From contig NZ_JAKLWS010000032.1 of the NCBI RefSeq assembly GCF_022012475.1, positions 1 to 49,975 on the forward strand: a stretch of 49,975 nucleotides of DNA, in the 5' to 3' direction. The notes under the pieces are model-generated. The model ran no database searches, was not told the DNA's origin, and saw only the letters and a list, made by a program, of their open reading frames with translations. Shown one piece after another: positions 6,373-13,477 of this stretch (its first letter is position 1; the number at the start of each line of letters is the position of its first letter). The DNA is from Rhodohalobacter sulfatireducens. GTDB lineage: Bacteria > Bacteroidota > Rhodothermia > Balneolales > Balneolaceae. Position numbers and translations under genes: made by a program.

Positions 6373-6828
6373 TCATTCTATTCTAAGCTCTAAGAGCTTC
6401 CAGTTATCTTCTGATGTTTGTTGAATCCTTGCAAAAAAAGGAGTTCGTACCATGGCGCCCATTTGGTTTTGAGAATCAACGTAGCTATCTATTTCATAAA
6501 TCTGATCTGGAAGTCTTGATATGTGATCCCGATACTCAAGCGTTCCGGGAAATTCTGCCGTTGACGGGCTTATCAATCTATCCTTTACCCAATTTTCAGC
6601 CATAATATAGGCCATTGTTGAATTATCCCGTTCGTTCCAAGGCTTTTCATTAGAAGAAGATTCAGGCCAAAAGTAAAACCCAGCAATAATAATGAACACT
6701 ACAATTAAGCATCCTATTGCAGATTCTTTTTCTTCACGTTCTTTTTTTATTGAATATCCGCAATGAGGGCAAGTATCTGCATCACTGCTAATTTCTCTTT
6801 CACATTCTTTGCAATTCACTAAAGCCAT
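6373..6828 (-). CDS. Zinc-ribbon membrane protein of unknown role
   Basis: This 151-residue protein has an N-terminal zinc ribbon (C6-x2-C9 and C20-x2-C23; NCKECEREI and DTCPHCGYS), a basic linker, one membrane segment at about residues 38-55 (AIGCLIVVFIIIAGFYFW) and a globular C-terminal domain of about 95 residues. The C-terminal domain should be outside the cytoplasm (inference). It is the only minus-strand gene of the element and ends 10 bp from the convergent gene at 6362. It could be an accessory (moron) gene affecting the host envelope, but no family name is certain for the C-terminal part. Confidence 0.75.
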   Translation of the reverse strand: MALVNCKECEREISSDADTCPHCGYSIKKEREEKESAIGCLIVVFIIIAGFYFWPESSSNEKPWNERDNSTMAYIMAENWVKDRLISPSTAEFPGTLEYRDHISRLPDQIYEIDSYVDSQNQMGAMVRTPFFARIQQTSEDNWKLLELRIE

Positions 6829-7122
6829 AATCCCCTCTTTTAGATAAGTGTTTATACCAACTGCAACATTAATTACTAAAAAACTGCTACTCTAAAAAAT
6901 TAGAATCCTTGAATATAAATTTTTTGGGGTACTTTCTGATTTTGAAGAGACGGAGGATAATAAGTAGCAAAAAAAAATTTTGTAAGGGATTCCGTTTTTT
7001 CGGTTCATACAAGTAATGATGAATAGTCCTGGCCGTGTGAGTTGATAGCTTGTACGGCCAATCTTTTTGATGCTCAATTTCCTTTACTTGGAGCGCTTAT
7101 AAAGAAATTCCAATATGTTTTT
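6829..7122. other. Intergenic region with no clear gene
   Basis: About 294 bp of AT-rich sequence between the zinc-ribbon gene and the right subterminal repeat. A 61-codon open frame on the minus strand (6892-7077) has no recognisable features. The part next to 6828 should hold the promoter of the zinc-ribbon gene. Nothing else is supported. Confidence 0.5.
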
Positions 7123-7154
7123 ACGGCTTAAAATGTTGTGCCATTGTTGTGCCG
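7123..7154 (+). repeat. Right 32-bp subterminal direct repeat
   Basis: Identical to 362-393, with GTTGTGCC motifs at 7135-7142 and 7146-7153. It ends 76 bp inside attR, whereas the left copy begins 104 bp inside attL. It is a probable arm-type recombinase/excisionase site (inference). Confidence 0.85.
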
Positions 7155-7190
7155 AAAAAGATATAGCCTATCATATCTACATGAAATAAA

Positions 7191-7230
7191 AAACCCTTGC
7201 AATCCATAAATCATTGAACTGCAAGGGTTT
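7191..7230 (-). terminator. tRNA-Leu terminator supplied by the element
   Basis: AAACCCTTGCA (7191-7201) pairs with TGCAAGGGTTT (7220-7230), and the A-run upstream reads as a U-tract on the minus strand. It begins 4 bp past the tRNA 3' end. The sequence differs from the left-end hairpin, so the element appears to bring its own terminator (inference). Confidence 0.85.
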
Positions 7231-7295
7231 AAAGTACCGTGGGCCGGGCTCGAACCGGCACTGGCATTTTGATGCCAATTGGATTTTAAGTCCAA
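7231..7295. repeat. attR: right 65-bp direct repeat
   Basis: Identical to 193-257. Beyond 7295 the sequence continues into the 5' half of tRNA-Leu, which is chromosomal. Confidence 0.93.
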
Positions 7296-7322
7296 CGCGT
7301 CTACCAATTCCGCCACCACGGC
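7235..7322 (-). tRNA. tRNA-Leu (anticodon UAA)
   Basis: The 88-nt class II tRNA starts GCCGTGG on the minus strand and ends CCACGGTA. The acceptor stem pairs with one G-U at position 1-72. The D-arm contains TGGTAGACGCG. The anticodon stem TTGGA/TCCAA encloses the loop CTTAAAA, giving anticodon UAA. A long variable arm (TGGC/GCCA) and T-loop GGTTCGAGCC follow. CCA is not encoded. The 3' 61 nt come from the integrated element and the 5' 27 nt from the chromosome, so the gene is intact and probably functional. Confidence 0.96.
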
Positions 7323-7339
7323 ACATCATTTTAAGACCT

Positions 7340-7371
7340 CAAATATAAGGGTACACCCGGTTCTTCTACAA
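7340..7371 (-). promoter_or_regulatory. Bacteroidota-type promoter of tRNA-Leu
   Basis: On the minus strand TTG (7371-7369) is followed after 21 nt by TATATTTG (7347-7340), matching the Bacteroidota -33/-7 consensus (TTG and TAnnTTTG). The -7 box ends 17 nt before the tRNA 5' end, a normal distance for a short 5' leader. Confidence 0.6.
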
Positions 7372-7435
7372 GAATGATTTTGGTTAATTTTGTAAGCTAA
7401 TTTCTGCCGAAAGATAAAGATTACGAAACAAAGTT

Positions 7436-8773
7436 TTATGGAGTTCTCTTTCTTGCAACCAGGAAAACAGGAACTCCAACAGCAAGTACCGCAATACCCA
7501 CAAGGGCTCCCATCCCGGTAAAGGCGAGACTGGAATAGAGCATGTAGGAGCATGCAAGAAGGAAAAGAATCGGTGTAACGGGATAAAGTGGTACTCGGAA
7601 GGGCAGAGAATCTTTTCCTGATCGGGCACGAAATATGAAGAGTGTAATGGTTGTCAGTAAAATAAAAAACCAGAACACGGGAGCTGTATAATCAACCATT
7701 GTACTTACAGCTTCCTGGGACCAAACACCTAAACCGACTAAAATTAAAGCAATAATTCCCTGAACTATTAAGGCATTTGAGGGAGTGTTATTATTTTCAC
7801 TCCACTTTCCTAAAAAACGCAGCAGTTTAAAATCACGCCCTAAAGCATAGTTTGTTCTTGCTCCCGTGATGATTGTGGCATTGGCCGTTGAAAGTGCAGT
7901 TGCTATGACAATAAATGCCACAATCAGCGAGCCTTCAGTACCAAAGATACGATCGGTCAGGTCAGCCCCGACGGTTTGCGAATTTTGAAGAGCTTCCAGT
8001 CCCATAACATGGAGATAGGCAACATTTACTAGTACATATAGCCCGGTTATGATTACGATTCCGAACAGAAGTACTTTCGTCATATTCCGTTTAACGTCTT
8101 GCAGTTCTCCCGATAGATATACTGCTTCGTTCCACCCTCCATAGGTTAACAAGACAAAAATCATGGCAGAGCCGGCAGCACCACCTGTAAATAACCCGTC
8201 ATCAGAATTTGACAAGTCCGGTAGTGATTCAGCCGGTGCAGAGAACAAACCGGAAAGTGCGAGAAGTATCAGCATCAATACAATTAAACCTGTAAAAAGG
8301 TTTTGCATTCTGCTGGAATGATGAGTGCCAAGTAAGTTAAGTCCGGTCAGAACAATAATTGTTATAACAGCGTAAATCGCTGAACTGTTAGGCCCCAGGT
8401 CAAGAATGAGGGAAGCATAATCACCCAGGATAAAAGCAATCAAAGCGATGGAGCCGGTTTGAATGACGGTCATACGCCCCCAGGAAAAGAGGAAACCAAC
8501 CGGTGCACCAAATCCTTGTGTCAGGAAGTGATACTCACCGCCGGCATCCGGTTTTGAGGATGCGAGTTCGGCATAGCACAAAGCGCCCATCAGGGATATG
8601 AAACCACCGGCTACCCAGAAGGATATAAATTGGAATTCATTCGCAGAATTTGCGGCCACGATGGGAGGGAGGCGGAATATTCCAATCCCCACAACAATGC
8701 CCACCATTACGGCTACGGAGCTTAGAGTTGTAAATGTGGGGAGTGGTTTATTTCCCGAAAGAGTCTTTTCCAT
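7436..8773 (-). CDS. APC-family amino acid permease
   Basis: This 445-residue inner-membrane protein with about 12 membrane segments takes up or exchanges amino acids. It begins with the APC signature of TM1 (VAVMVGIVVGIGIFRLPP, the GIGIF unwound helix) and has a conserved ALCYAELASSKPDAGGEY region, typical of APC transporters of the LAT/polyamine type. The substrate cannot be told. Its ATG overlaps the stop of the upstream methyltransferase gene by one base (TAATG), so the two form an operon. Length is normal. Confidence 0.9.
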   Translation of the reverse strand: MEKTLSGNKPLPTFTTLSSVAVMVGIVVGIGIFRLPPIVAANSANEFQFISFWVAGGFISLMGALCYAELASSKPDAGGEYHFLTQGFGAPVGFLFSWGRMTVIQTGSIALIAFILGDYASLILDLGPNSSAIYAVITIIVLTGLNLLGTHHSSRMQNLFTGLIVLMLILLALSGLFSAPAESLPDLSNSDDGLFTGGAAGSAMIFVLLTYGGWNEAVYLSGELQDVKRNMTKVLLFGIVIITGLYVLVNVAYLHVMGLEALQNSQTVGADLTDRIFGTEGSLIVAFIVIATALSTANATIITGARTNYALGRDFKLLRFLGKWSENNNTPSNALIVQGIIALILVGLGVWSQEAVSTMVDYTAPVFWFFILLTTITLFIFRARSGKDSLPFRVPLYPVTPILFLLACSYMLYSSLAFTGMGALVGIAVLAVGVPVFLVARKRTP

Positions 8774-9663
8774 TAATCACTCAGCGTTGCAGACCATTCT
8801 TCAATTGATTGCGCATCTTTAGTATGAACCTGGACAGTTCCACTGACGGTATGATTCTCTACAACACCGCTGTAGATATATCGGGTATTGTTTTCTTCAT
8901 CCATTACAATCAGATTGATCCGCTTGCCCTTGAGAGTAGCTTCCTCAGTTATGAGAGAACGATTTCCGCTATTCAACTCTACGCTGATTTCCTGGAATTC
9001 CTGTTCAGCATTCATGGAAAAATTTTCTCCGTTGATGCTCCAATTCCAACTTCCATCTATATCAGCAGGTATAATCCAGAAGTAAAGATCGCGATTTGCA
9101 ATCTCCACGGATTCATCGGGTCTCCACTCACCCATATCAAAACTATGTGAAACAACTCGTGTACCCGGTTCAAGATTCTCCAGCAGTGAAGGACGTAATT
9201 CCAGGTTTACAGAAGTTAGAAGGTAAAGTGTGATGACGGAAGCCTGGCTGAAGTCGGTTTCAAAGATATCGCCCTGCATAAACATAATCCGATCACTCAC
9301 GCCTTCTGTTTCAGCATTCTCCCGTGCTTCTGCAATCCGTTCAGGATCGAGATCAACCCCATGGCCGACCGCACCGCGTTTGGCCGCTGCAATTACAATA
9401 CGTCCGTCACCTGAACCCAGATCAATTACATAATCACCAGGTCCAACATCAGCCATGTCAAGCATTCGTTCAAGTACATCGTTGGGAGTGGGTACATATG
9501 GTACATCAAGGTTCTGTGCATTCAATTGAGAAAAGAAGAACAAGAGTAACACAGGTATCAAAAATACGGATCGTTTTATGCTGTTCAACTTTCTGATGCG
9601 TAAGATCACATCAACTATAAAATTTTTCTCTTCAAATGTGGAGTGTTTCTTTCTTGTATTCAT
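8773..9663 (-). CDS. SAM methyltransferase-like protein with signal peptide
   Basis: This 296-residue protein has a basic, Lys/Arg-rich N-region and a hydrophobic segment ending LNAQ (about residues 30-50), which looks like a signal peptide or anchor. Residues 50-190 form a class I SAM methyltransferase fold: motif I VIDLGSGDGR, an acidic GVDLDPER, QGDIFETD, and the ending GTRVVSHSFDMGEW. Residues 200-296 look like a beta-sandwich domain. The family is known and often carries a leader; its substrate is unknown. It overlaps the permease start. An export signal on a SAM-dependent enzyme is odd and is treated in the findings. Confidence 0.85.
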   Translation of the reverse strand: MNTRKKHSTFEEKNFIVDVILRIRKLNSIKRSVFLIPVLLLFFFSQLNAQNLDVPYVPTPNDVLERMLDMADVGPGDYVIDLGSGDGRIVIAAAKRGAVGHGVDLDPERIAEARENAETEGVSDRIMFMQGDIFETDFSQASVITLYLLTSVNLELRPSLLENLEPGTRVVSHSFDMGEWRPDESVEIANRDLYFWIIPADIDGSWNWSINGENFSMNAEQEFQEISVELNSGNRSLITEEATLKGKRINLIVMDEENNTRYIYSGVVENHTVSGTVQVHTKDAQSIEEWSATLSD

Positions 9664-10029
9664 TCAATAAGCTCCTGTTAAATTGCGATTCGCTTGAAAT
9701 TTATATGGCCTACTGTCAGCGTTATATCTAATAGAGTGAATGGAATTTATGAAACCATTTAAATTCATTCCTGCTTCTATTATAAATAAAACATAATCAG
9801 GAAATGATTTATAAATATTTGTAACGATTTTAATTGAAATAAAAGGCAATTCTGGTTGATTATACAATCAAATTGACCGGATTAGATTGTCTTGAACAAG
9901 ACAGGCCGGAATATCAAAACAGTGAGGTTGTTGAATAGCATTGAATAGATCTGGAAGGAACCGAATTTCCTGATTTTTCGTTCTAATAAGTTGAGGAAAA
10001 TGAATTCTATAATAAAATAATGGGGACGT
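9664..10029. other. Intergenic region between divergent genes
   Basis: These 366 AT-rich bp separate the methyltransferase gene (minus) from the aldo/keto reductase gene (plus), so both promoters should lie here. GGGGAC lies just before the ATG at 10030 but is not a clear ribosome binding site. No RNA gene, strong hairpin or repeat is seen. Confidence 0.5.
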
Positions 10030-11121
10030 ATGAAATACCGAACATTGGGAAACAGTGGATTAGTAGTAAGTGAAGTAGCGCTTGGAACGATGCAATTTGG
10101 TGAAGCGATGCAGATGGGAGGTCTCGGCCAGGAAGAGACCAATGAAATGGTAAAATTTGCTTTGGATCATGGTATCAATTTCATCGATACGGCGAACGTG
10201 TACAGCCTTGGTGAGAGTGAAACATTGTTGGGAAATGCTCTGAAAGATGTTCGTGAAGATATCGTTTTGGCCACGAAGTTTCGATTGCCAATGGATGAAC
10301 ATCTAATCCACAGTGGAGTCACACGTGGAAATATTATGCATTCCGTTGAAAAAAGCCTGGAACGGCTTCAAACTGATTATATCGACCTTTACCAGGTACA
10401 CAGCTGGGATCCTTACACACCAATTGAGGAAACGCTTCGGGCTTTTGATGACCTGGTAAAACAGGGTAAAGTTCGATATATCGGACTGAGTAACTATATG
10501 GCCTGGCAGGCGGCAACCGCACTTGGTATCCAGGAAAAAGAGGGACTTGAAAAATATGTAACTGCACAGATGTATTACAGTCTTGTCGGTCGCGATTTGG
10601 AGGATGATTTCATGTCATTTGCGAAATATCATAACATGGGAATACTCGTTTGGAGTCCTCTTGCGGGCGGATTTCTAAGTGGAAAGTACGACCGTGACAA
10701 TCCACCACCCGAAGGAACCCGTTTTGCGGAAGCCGGACAGTTTGTTCCATTCGATATCGAAAAGGGATTTCAAATTGTCGACACACTTAAGGAAGTAGCA
10801 GACCGACATGGTGTGAGCCCGGCCCGTACAGCTTTAGCATGGACACTCTCCAGGGAAAATATAAGCAGTGTATTGATTGCCGCCCGTAAATTGGAGCACC
10901 TGGAAGATAATATCAAAGCAGTGGACCTTGAACTGACTGATGAAGATATCCAACAACTCGATGAAGTTTCCGACCGTGGTGTTCCTTACCCGCGTTGGAT
11001 GGTACTTCAGCAAGCGATGGCTGAGGATCCGAGAGCCAAAGCACTTGAACCCGGTAAATTTAAAGATGGCGGTCCCTGGGAAGATCTCAGGTTTAAGAAA
11101 ATGCCTCTGGAAGGAGAATAG
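10030..11121 (+). CDS. Aldo/keto reductase
   Basis: This 363-residue NAD(P)H-dependent reductase belongs to the voltage-gated potassium channel beta-subunit/YhdN-like branch. The catalytic tetrad is D53, Y58 (DTANVY), K83 (ATKF) and H124 (YQVHSWD). The cofactor-binding end SSVLIAARKLEHLEDN is present. The TIM-barrel domain is complete. The C-terminal tail of about 40 residues (RWMVLQQAMAEDPRAKALEP) is longer than usual. The native substrate is unknown. It is a single gene with 160 bp to the next. Confidence 0.92.
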   Translation: MKYRTLGNSGLVVSEVALGTMQFGEAMQMGGLGQEETNEMVKFALDHGINFIDTANVYSLGESETLLGNALKDVREDIVLATKFRLPMDEHLIHSGVTRGNIMHSVEKSLERLQTDYIDLYQVHSWDPYTPIEETLRAFDDLVKQGKVRYIGLSNYMAWQAATALGIQEKEGLEKYVTAQMYYSLVGRDLEDDFMSFAKYHNMGILVWSPLAGGFLSGKYDRDNPPPEGTRFAEAGQFVPFDIEKGFQIVDTLKEVADRHGVSPARTALAWTLSRENISSVLIAARKLEHLEDNIKAVDLELTDEDIQQLDEVSDRGVPYPRWMVLQQAMAEDPRAKALEPGKFKDGGPWEDLRFKKMPLEGE

Positions 11122-11284
11122 AGAGTTCCAATTAATAATGAGTAAAAGTTTTGTAAAACCCTCGATTCGTAGTCATTGAATTGTGCTTAAGATCTATAAT
11201 CGGAGATCTGCATTTAATTCAGGATGACCGATGAGGGTTTGCAAAGTACTCGAATTGAAATCTTAAAATAAATATTAACCTCTT

Positions 11285-12223
11285 ATGAAAGCAGTATTTG
11301 TAGAAGAAACAGGAAGTCTTGATTCACTAAAATTTGGAGATATTGATACCCCTGAAGTAGGTGAGGGAGAGGTCTTGGTTCGAATTAAAGCCGCAGGTGT
11401 CAATCCTGTTGACGCCGCTGTGGTTCAGGGATACCTTGAAGGCAGAATACCTCATGATTTTCCACTTATTCCAGGCTGGGATCTCTCGGGAGTTGTAGAA
11501 AAGTGCGGATTTAGCTCTCGAAGATTTAATGAGGGAGATGAAGTTTATGCTTATGCCCGCCGGCCGATGGTACAATGGGGTACGTTTGCAGAATACACTG
11601 TTATCCCGGAAAGCTATCTGTCTCAAAAACCCAACAGCATTTCTCACGAAGAATCCGGGGCGATCCCGTTGGTTGGATTGACCGCATATCAATCTTTGTT
11701 TGATGCGGGAAATTTGCAAGGAGATGAAACCGTATTAATTCTCGGGGCATCCGGCGGTGTAGGCTCTTTTGCGATTCAGCTGGCGAAAGCGAAGGGTGCG
11801 AATGTGATAGGCGTTGCAAGTGAAAGAAACTTCGAGTACATGAAAGAGTTAGGTGCTGATGAAACGATCTCATACGAAGTCTCAAATATTGCGGAATCAG
11901 TAGAAAATGTAATACCCGATGGCATTGACTTGATTTTTGATTGCAGTCGGGGAGATGCTCTGCAAAAAAGTATAAACGTATTGAAAGATGGTGGCAAGCT
12001 GGTTTCCATTACAAAAAGTAAGCCGGACATCCGTTCAGATATTGCCTTTGAATACGTCTTTGTGGAACCAAATTCTAAACAGCTGGACCATTTGAGAGAG
12101 CTGGTAGATGAGGGGAAAGTTTCAGTTCCTGTCTCAAAAACATTTTCACTGGAAAATACAGAAGAGGCACTGAAGCAAATTCAAACACTTCATACAAGAG
12201 GTAAGATTGTAATTACGCCTTAA
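11285..12223 (+). CDS. Zinc-less MDR-family NADP-dependent oxidoreductase
   Basis: This 312-residue quinone-oxidoreductase-like protein has an N-terminal GroES-like domain (GEVLVRIKAAGVNPVDA) and a Rossmann domain with GASGGVGS at 154-161. No zinc-binding cysteine cluster is present, as expected for the QOR branch. It probably reduces quinones or activated alkenes, but the substrate is unknown. It lies 45 bp upstream of the short SDR gene and both may be co-transcribed. Confidence 0.9.
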   Translation: MKAVFVEETGSLDSLKFGDIDTPEVGEGEVLVRIKAAGVNPVDAAVVQGYLEGRIPHDFPLIPGWDLSGVVEKCGFSSRRFNEGDEVYAYARRPMVQWGTFAEYTVIPESYLSQKPNSISHEESGAIPLVGLTAYQSLFDAGNLQGDETVLILGASGGVGSFAIQLAKAKGANVIGVASERNFEYMKELGADETISYEVSNIAESVENVIPDGIDLIFDCSRGDALQKSINVLKDGGKLVSITKSKPDIRSDIAFEYVFVEPNSKQLDHLRELVDEGKVSVPVSKTFSLENTEEALKQIQTLHTRGKIVITP

Positions 12224-12268
12224 AAAATTCAGAGTTCATAAAAGCTAATCAATAAGATTGATTCAAGA

Positions 12269-12865
12269 ATGAAAATTATCATTGCAGGTGCTACCGGAAC
12301 AATCGGCAGCAAGATAACTGAAGATCTTGAAAGTGATCACGAGGTTATAAAAGTTGGATCGAACAGCGGTGATATCCATGCAGATATTACCGATTCAGAA
12401 TCCATCGAAAATCTGTTTGAGGAAGTGGATTCTTTTGATGCACTCGTCAGCGCTACCGGTGTCGGACATTTTGGCCCCATTAGTGATATGAAAGAAGAGG
12501 ATTTCCGGGTGGGGTTAAACAGTAAATTGATGGGGCAGATAAACCTCGTTTTGATCGGTCAAAAGTATATCAATCCCAACGGTTCATTTACATTAGTTTC
12601 GGGAATATTGTCGGAAGATCCTGTATTTGCATCCAGCAACCTTGCAGCAGTAAATGGGGCTGTCAACAGCTTTGTAAAAGCGGCATCTATGGAACTGCAG
12701 AATGGAGTTCGGATTAACGCCATTAGCCCCGGTGTTGTTGAAGATTCACCTGAATTCTTTGGCGCATTTCCGGGTCATAAACCTGTAGCTATGGAGGATG
12801 TGGTCAGAGGTTTCCGGAAGAGTGTGCTTGGCAATATTAATGGGGAAGTGGTGAAAGTTTATTGA
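12269..12865 (+). CDS. Short SDR-family protein without the YxxxK motif
   Basis: This 198-residue protein is shorter than the usual 250. It has the nucleotide-binding motif GATGTIGS (7-14), SATG and a serine at 111 (LVSGIL), but at the place of the catalytic YxxxK it reads LAAVN (125-129), so Tyr and Lys are replaced by Leu and Asn. The following GVRINAISPGVV is the normal SDR segment. Similar short dehydrogenase-like proteins exist in many bacteria; most are uncharacterised. It may be a binding protein or use different chemistry (inference). Confidence 0.85.
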   Translation: MKIIIAGATGTIGSKITEDLESDHEVIKVGSNSGDIHADITDSESIENLFEEVDSFDALVSATGVGHFGPISDMKEEDFRVGLNSKLMGQINLVLIGQKYINPNGSFTLVSGILSEDPVFASSNLAAVNGAVNSFVKAASMELQNGVRINAISPGVVEDSPEFFGAFPGHKPVAMEDVVRGFRKSVLGNINGEVVKVY

Positions 12866-12905
12866 ACGATTAAAAAGCAACCTGCAAGAGCATCTGTGCT
12901 TTTCA

Positions 12906-12921
12906 TCCCGACCTTTCGGGA
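12906..12921. repeat. Small palindromic repeat
   Basis: TCCCGA (12906-12911) and TCGGGA (12916-12921) enclose CCTT. The same stem occurs at 17408-17423 around AGCG. Such short stems near gene ends are a dispersed repeat type in this genome, and 12906-12921 lies 41 bp after the SDR stop. Confidence 0.55.
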
Positions 12922-12976
12922 CTGGCAGAGTTGCGTCAGCGTGAATAAAGTTACTCACGTTTTAAAGTGAAAATCC

Positions 12977-13021
12977 GAACTCTGACAGGACCTACGCTTC
13001 GCTACGGACTCTGTCAGGTTC
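12977..13021. repeat. Intergenic inverted repeat at the end of rhaM
   Basis: GAAC plus CTGACAG (12977-12988) pairs with CTGTCAG plus GTTC (13011-13021) with a one-base bulge; the loop contains ACGCTTCGCT. The stop codon of the mutarotase gene (13014-13016) lies inside the right arm, so the last bases of that frame are repeat-derived. It may act as a bidirectional terminator for the two convergent units. Confidence 0.6.
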
Positions 13022-13358
13022 TCTGTTTGTTCAGCGAAAAAATCCGATTCATTTGCACCCATTTTTGATGTTCTTTCGCAAATGGTAATCGTTTTTGATA
13101 GTTATTCATCAGCGATTCCCATTCCTGTACTTTCGGGTTGTTTTGATCGGCTTCTGCTTTCGCTTCAGGGTCAAAATCATCGGTGGTTTCCATGATCATA
13201 AAAAGCCGGTTGCCAACATTGTAAATCTCCATATTTATGATTCCTGCATTGGTGATACTATCCAATATTTCCGGCCAAACATTCTCGTGTTGTTTGATAT
13301 ACTCGTCAATCAGTTCCGGATCATTTTTCAAATCCAAAGCAAAACAGAATCGTTTCAT
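13014..13358 (-). CDS. RhaM-type sugar mutarotase (L-fucose or L-rhamnose)
   Basis: The ATG at 13358 gives 114 residues starting MKRFCFALDLKNDPEL, the conserved start of the RhaM/YiiL family (the longer frame needs a TTG). Family residues such as the WPEI segment (ENVWPEILDSI), IYNVGNRLFMIMET and the Trp-rich LPFAKEHQKWVQM end are present. It interconverts sugar anomers. Being last in the L-fucose operon it probably feeds beta-L-fucose to the dehydrogenase (inference). The C-terminus NKQRT runs into an intergenic repeat, so the final residues may not be ancestral. Confidence 0.88.
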   Translation of the reverse strand: MKRFCFALDLKNDPELIDEYIKQHENVWPEILDSITNAGIINMEIYNVGNRLFMIMETTDDFDPEAKAEADQNNPKVQEWESLMNNYQKRLPFAKEHQKWVQMNRIFSLNKQRT

Positions 13359-13392
13359 CGTGGATGGTTTCAAGTTTCAGGTTCAAAGTAGC

Positions 13393-13458
13393 CCGGCTCG
13401 CCTAAGCCGGAGTTCACTGAACTGCTCATTTTCGGGTTTCCCTATGGGTCAGCGACCC
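13393..13458. repeat. Palindromic module A, 3' of fucP
   Basis: Three palindromes follow each other: CCGGCT/AGCCGG around CGCCTA (13393-13410), AGTTCA/TGAACT around C (13411-13423), and GGGTC/GACCC around AGC (13446-13458). A related module lies on the other side of fucP at 14770-14837, in the same orientation. Between the two, the last stem keeps pairing while changing G-C to A-T. Confidence 0.7.
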
Positions 13459-13477
13459 GTGCTACAAATTTTCTGTT

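Larger units (their letters stand above)
193..7295 (+). mobile_element. Integrative element of about 7.0 kb inserted in tRNA-Leu(UAA)
   Basis: A perfect 65-bp direct repeat (193-257 and 7231-7295) bounds the element, so one unit is about 7,038 bp. The repeat is the 3' part of tRNA-Leu up to the anticodon stem, a standard target of P4-type tyrosine recombinases. The integrase gene lies just inside the left end. Inside follow an AlpA-like protein, winged-helix-like proteins, small unknown genes and a zinc-ribbon protein. No capsid, portal, terminase large subunit, relaxase or conjugation gene is visible. It could be a phage satellite, a mobilisable or cryptic island, or a decayed prophage; the sequence does not decide between these. 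Confidence 0.9.

Noticed and set aside
6892-7077. 61-codon minus-strand frame in the element's right gap
   Set aside because: No start context, no recognisable features, and it lies in AT-rich intergenic sequence.
193-7295. Prophage
   Set aside because: No capsid, portal, tail, large terminase or lysis gene is visible; only small genes of uncertain resemblance. A satellite or cryptic element fits better.
7128-7319. 63-codon minus-strand frame over tRNA-Leu
   Set aside because: It covers the tRNA gene, its terminator and an att repeat; chance frame.
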